IMG/VR virus record: IMGVR_UViG_3300043426_000120
Coordinates: 1-29,278 of that record
Strand: one strand, 5' to 3'
DNA from: a virus
DNA length: 29,278 nt
Shown here one piece after another: positions 28,422 through 29,278 of this stretch. Below the pieces are notes generated by a model that was given only the letters and a program-made list of their open reading frames with translations, searched no databases and was not told where the DNA came from. Numbering within the stretch: position 1 is the stretch's first letter; every line of letters begins with the position of its first letter. Position numbers and translations under genes: made by a program.

Positions 28422-28833
28422 GATCAGCCGCCTTTAGTCGTTCGATCTCGGTAGTCAGCCGCTCATCGATCTTGATTTCCTCCGCCTGCTGCCGCTCGAT
28501 GCGGTCCAATCGCACCGGGAGCTGTTGCACGATATCCATTTGTGTTTTCAGGGCCCACCCGAGTATTCCGATGGTCGCTACTGCGGCGATCCCCGCGTAC
28601 CTAACGCCGCCGCGCACATACGTCTCAGTTTTCTCAAGAGCGCCGACACGCTGATCTAAGTTTCCAAGCTGGGTGAATGCTCTTCCTACCGCAGCCGCAT
28701 GGTTAGCTGCCTGTTCTTCGAGCCGGATCTGTCGCTCCATCAAAGCGGCCAAGCGCTCTATCTGCTCGGCCATGCTGTCGATCTTGTCTTTGATGTGGGC
28801 CATGTCGGGGCACGCCCCTTTGGGGTGGTCCAT
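28408..28833 (-). CDS. Coiled-coil membrane protein of the lysis cassette, 141 aa
   Basis: The start ATG at 28833 is preferred, with AGGAG six bases upstream; an earlier in-frame ATG at 28866 sits two bases after the scaffold stop and lacks a good site. Residues about 10-75 form a coiled coil (HIKDKIDSMAEQIERLAALME, ending GNLDQRVGALEKTE). One membrane helix follows (AGIAAVATIGILGWAL), then another coiled coil (VRLDRIERQQAEEIKIDERL). This recalls XhlA-like proteins near holins. An accessory holin or antiholin role is likely. Confidence 0.76.
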   Translation of the reverse strand: MDHPKGACPDMAHIKDKIDSMAEQIERLAALMERQIRLEEQAANHAAAVGRAFTQLGNLDQRVGALEKTETYVRGGVRYAGIAAVATIGILGWALKTQMDIVQQLPVRLDRIERQQAEEIKIDERLTTEIERLKAADHAPR

Positions 28834-28868
28834 GTCTAGCTCCTGGCAGTCGTAGCCCGTAGGCATGG

Positions 28869-29278
28869 TTAGATGATGTCCCCGCGCATTCGCGCTTTGA
28901 CTGTCTCAGGTAAGGCGCTGAACTCCGCTTCGGTCATCTTGGCGGCATCCGGCAGTTGCGTTGTCTGGCCTGCCTTATCTGAGTCCAAGCCGGACTCTTT
29001 CAGGCTTGCGGGCTGGCGCCGCGCTGTGTCCAGATTCTTCGCCACCTGGGCCTGCTTGCGCTCGGTGACTGCCGCCGCCGAATCCAACCCTTTGGCTTCT
29101 TCCTTGACCTCGGCTGGCTTTGCGAAACGACTCAAAACGTCGTCAGCCGCGCGCTTCAACGCCACAGACGGGCTGAGCCCTTCTTTGTTCATCAGGGTCC
29201 GTTGCTTAGCAAGCACGAACTCAGTGATGTCGTCGTCGTACTCTTCCGACTTGTCGTTGAGAACCGGGTGGTCCGCCT
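28869..29278 (-). CDS. Scaffolding protein, C-terminal part (gene runs off the right edge)
   Basis: The frame is open to the window end and ends at 28869. About 136 residues are visible. They are hydrophilic and helical, with an acidic stretch (DKSEEYDDDITEFVLAKQR), an Ala/Lys-rich middle (KEEAKGLDSAAAVTERKQAQVAKNLD), and a C-terminus MTEAEFSALPETVKARMRGDII. The ALPxxVxARMRGD ending is typical of scaffolding proteins that assemble N4-gp56 type procapsids. A GTG at 29216 is not the true start because upstream codons are continuous with the same protein style. Scaffold is favoured over a portal tail because of composition. Confidence 0.7.
   Translation of the reverse strand, partial: ADHPVLNDKSEEYDDDITEFVLAKQRTLMNKEGLSPSVALKRAADDVLSRFAKPAEVKEEAKGLDSAAAVTERKQAQVAKNLDTARRQPASLKESGLDSDKAGQTTQLPDAAKMTEAEFSALPETVKARMRGDII

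Overview
The window is one segment of a tailed double-stranded DNA bacteriophage. Its virion genes look like those of a short-tailed (podovirus-like) phage: an N4-gp56-type major capsid protein, an SU10-type head-tail adaptor, a nozzle-like tail protein, a set of small beta-rich tail proteins, and three large ejection-type proteins ending with a 2289-residue polyvalent protein. The host is Gram-negative. The phage carries a nested Rz/Rz1 spanin pair, which only makes sense with an outer membrane, and two complete type IV prepilin-like proteins. I see no integrase, RNA polymerase, terminase or portal gene here. Most of the genome needed to place the phage lies outside the window.

Layout. (1) Positions 39-3411, + strand: eight tightly overlapped small genes, most joined by ATGA or TAATG stop/start overlaps, including a T7-type ATP-dependent DNA ligase. 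This looks like the end of an early or replication operon and closes with a strong intrinsic terminator at 3433-3462. (2) Positions 3463-3793: a convergent intergenic region with no protein gene but dense signals. It holds a near-consensus sigma70 promoter, a perfect 15-bp inverted repeat, the 5' half of a tRNA-Asn(GUU) gene cut just after the anticodon arm, a second intrinsic terminator, a second sigma70-like promoter and four copies of a GTCCAATATA element. (3) Positions 3794-29278, - strand: one long late operon, read right to left. The order is scaffold C-terminus, membrane/lysis cassette, major capsid protein, connector and tail proteins, repeat-rich fibre-like proteins, ejection proteins, giant polyvalent protein, prepilin 1, small two-helix membrane protein, prepilin 2.

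How the genes work together (inference). The right end makes the procapsid and lysis proteins, the middle makes the head-tail connector and tail, and the left part makes proteins probably delivered into the host with the DNA. The last three genes form a small pilus-related cassette at the 3' end of the virion operon, a place where phages often keep accessory genes.

Main points of interest: the phage-borne two-prepilin cassette; the compact promoter / inverted repeat / half-tRNA / terminator unit, which could be a small noncoding RNA or an attachment site flanked by arm-type repeats; and a 388-residue, almost acid-free protein made of four exact-length 74-residue super-repeats (20+18+18+18). 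All family assignments come from motif recognition alone, with no database search.
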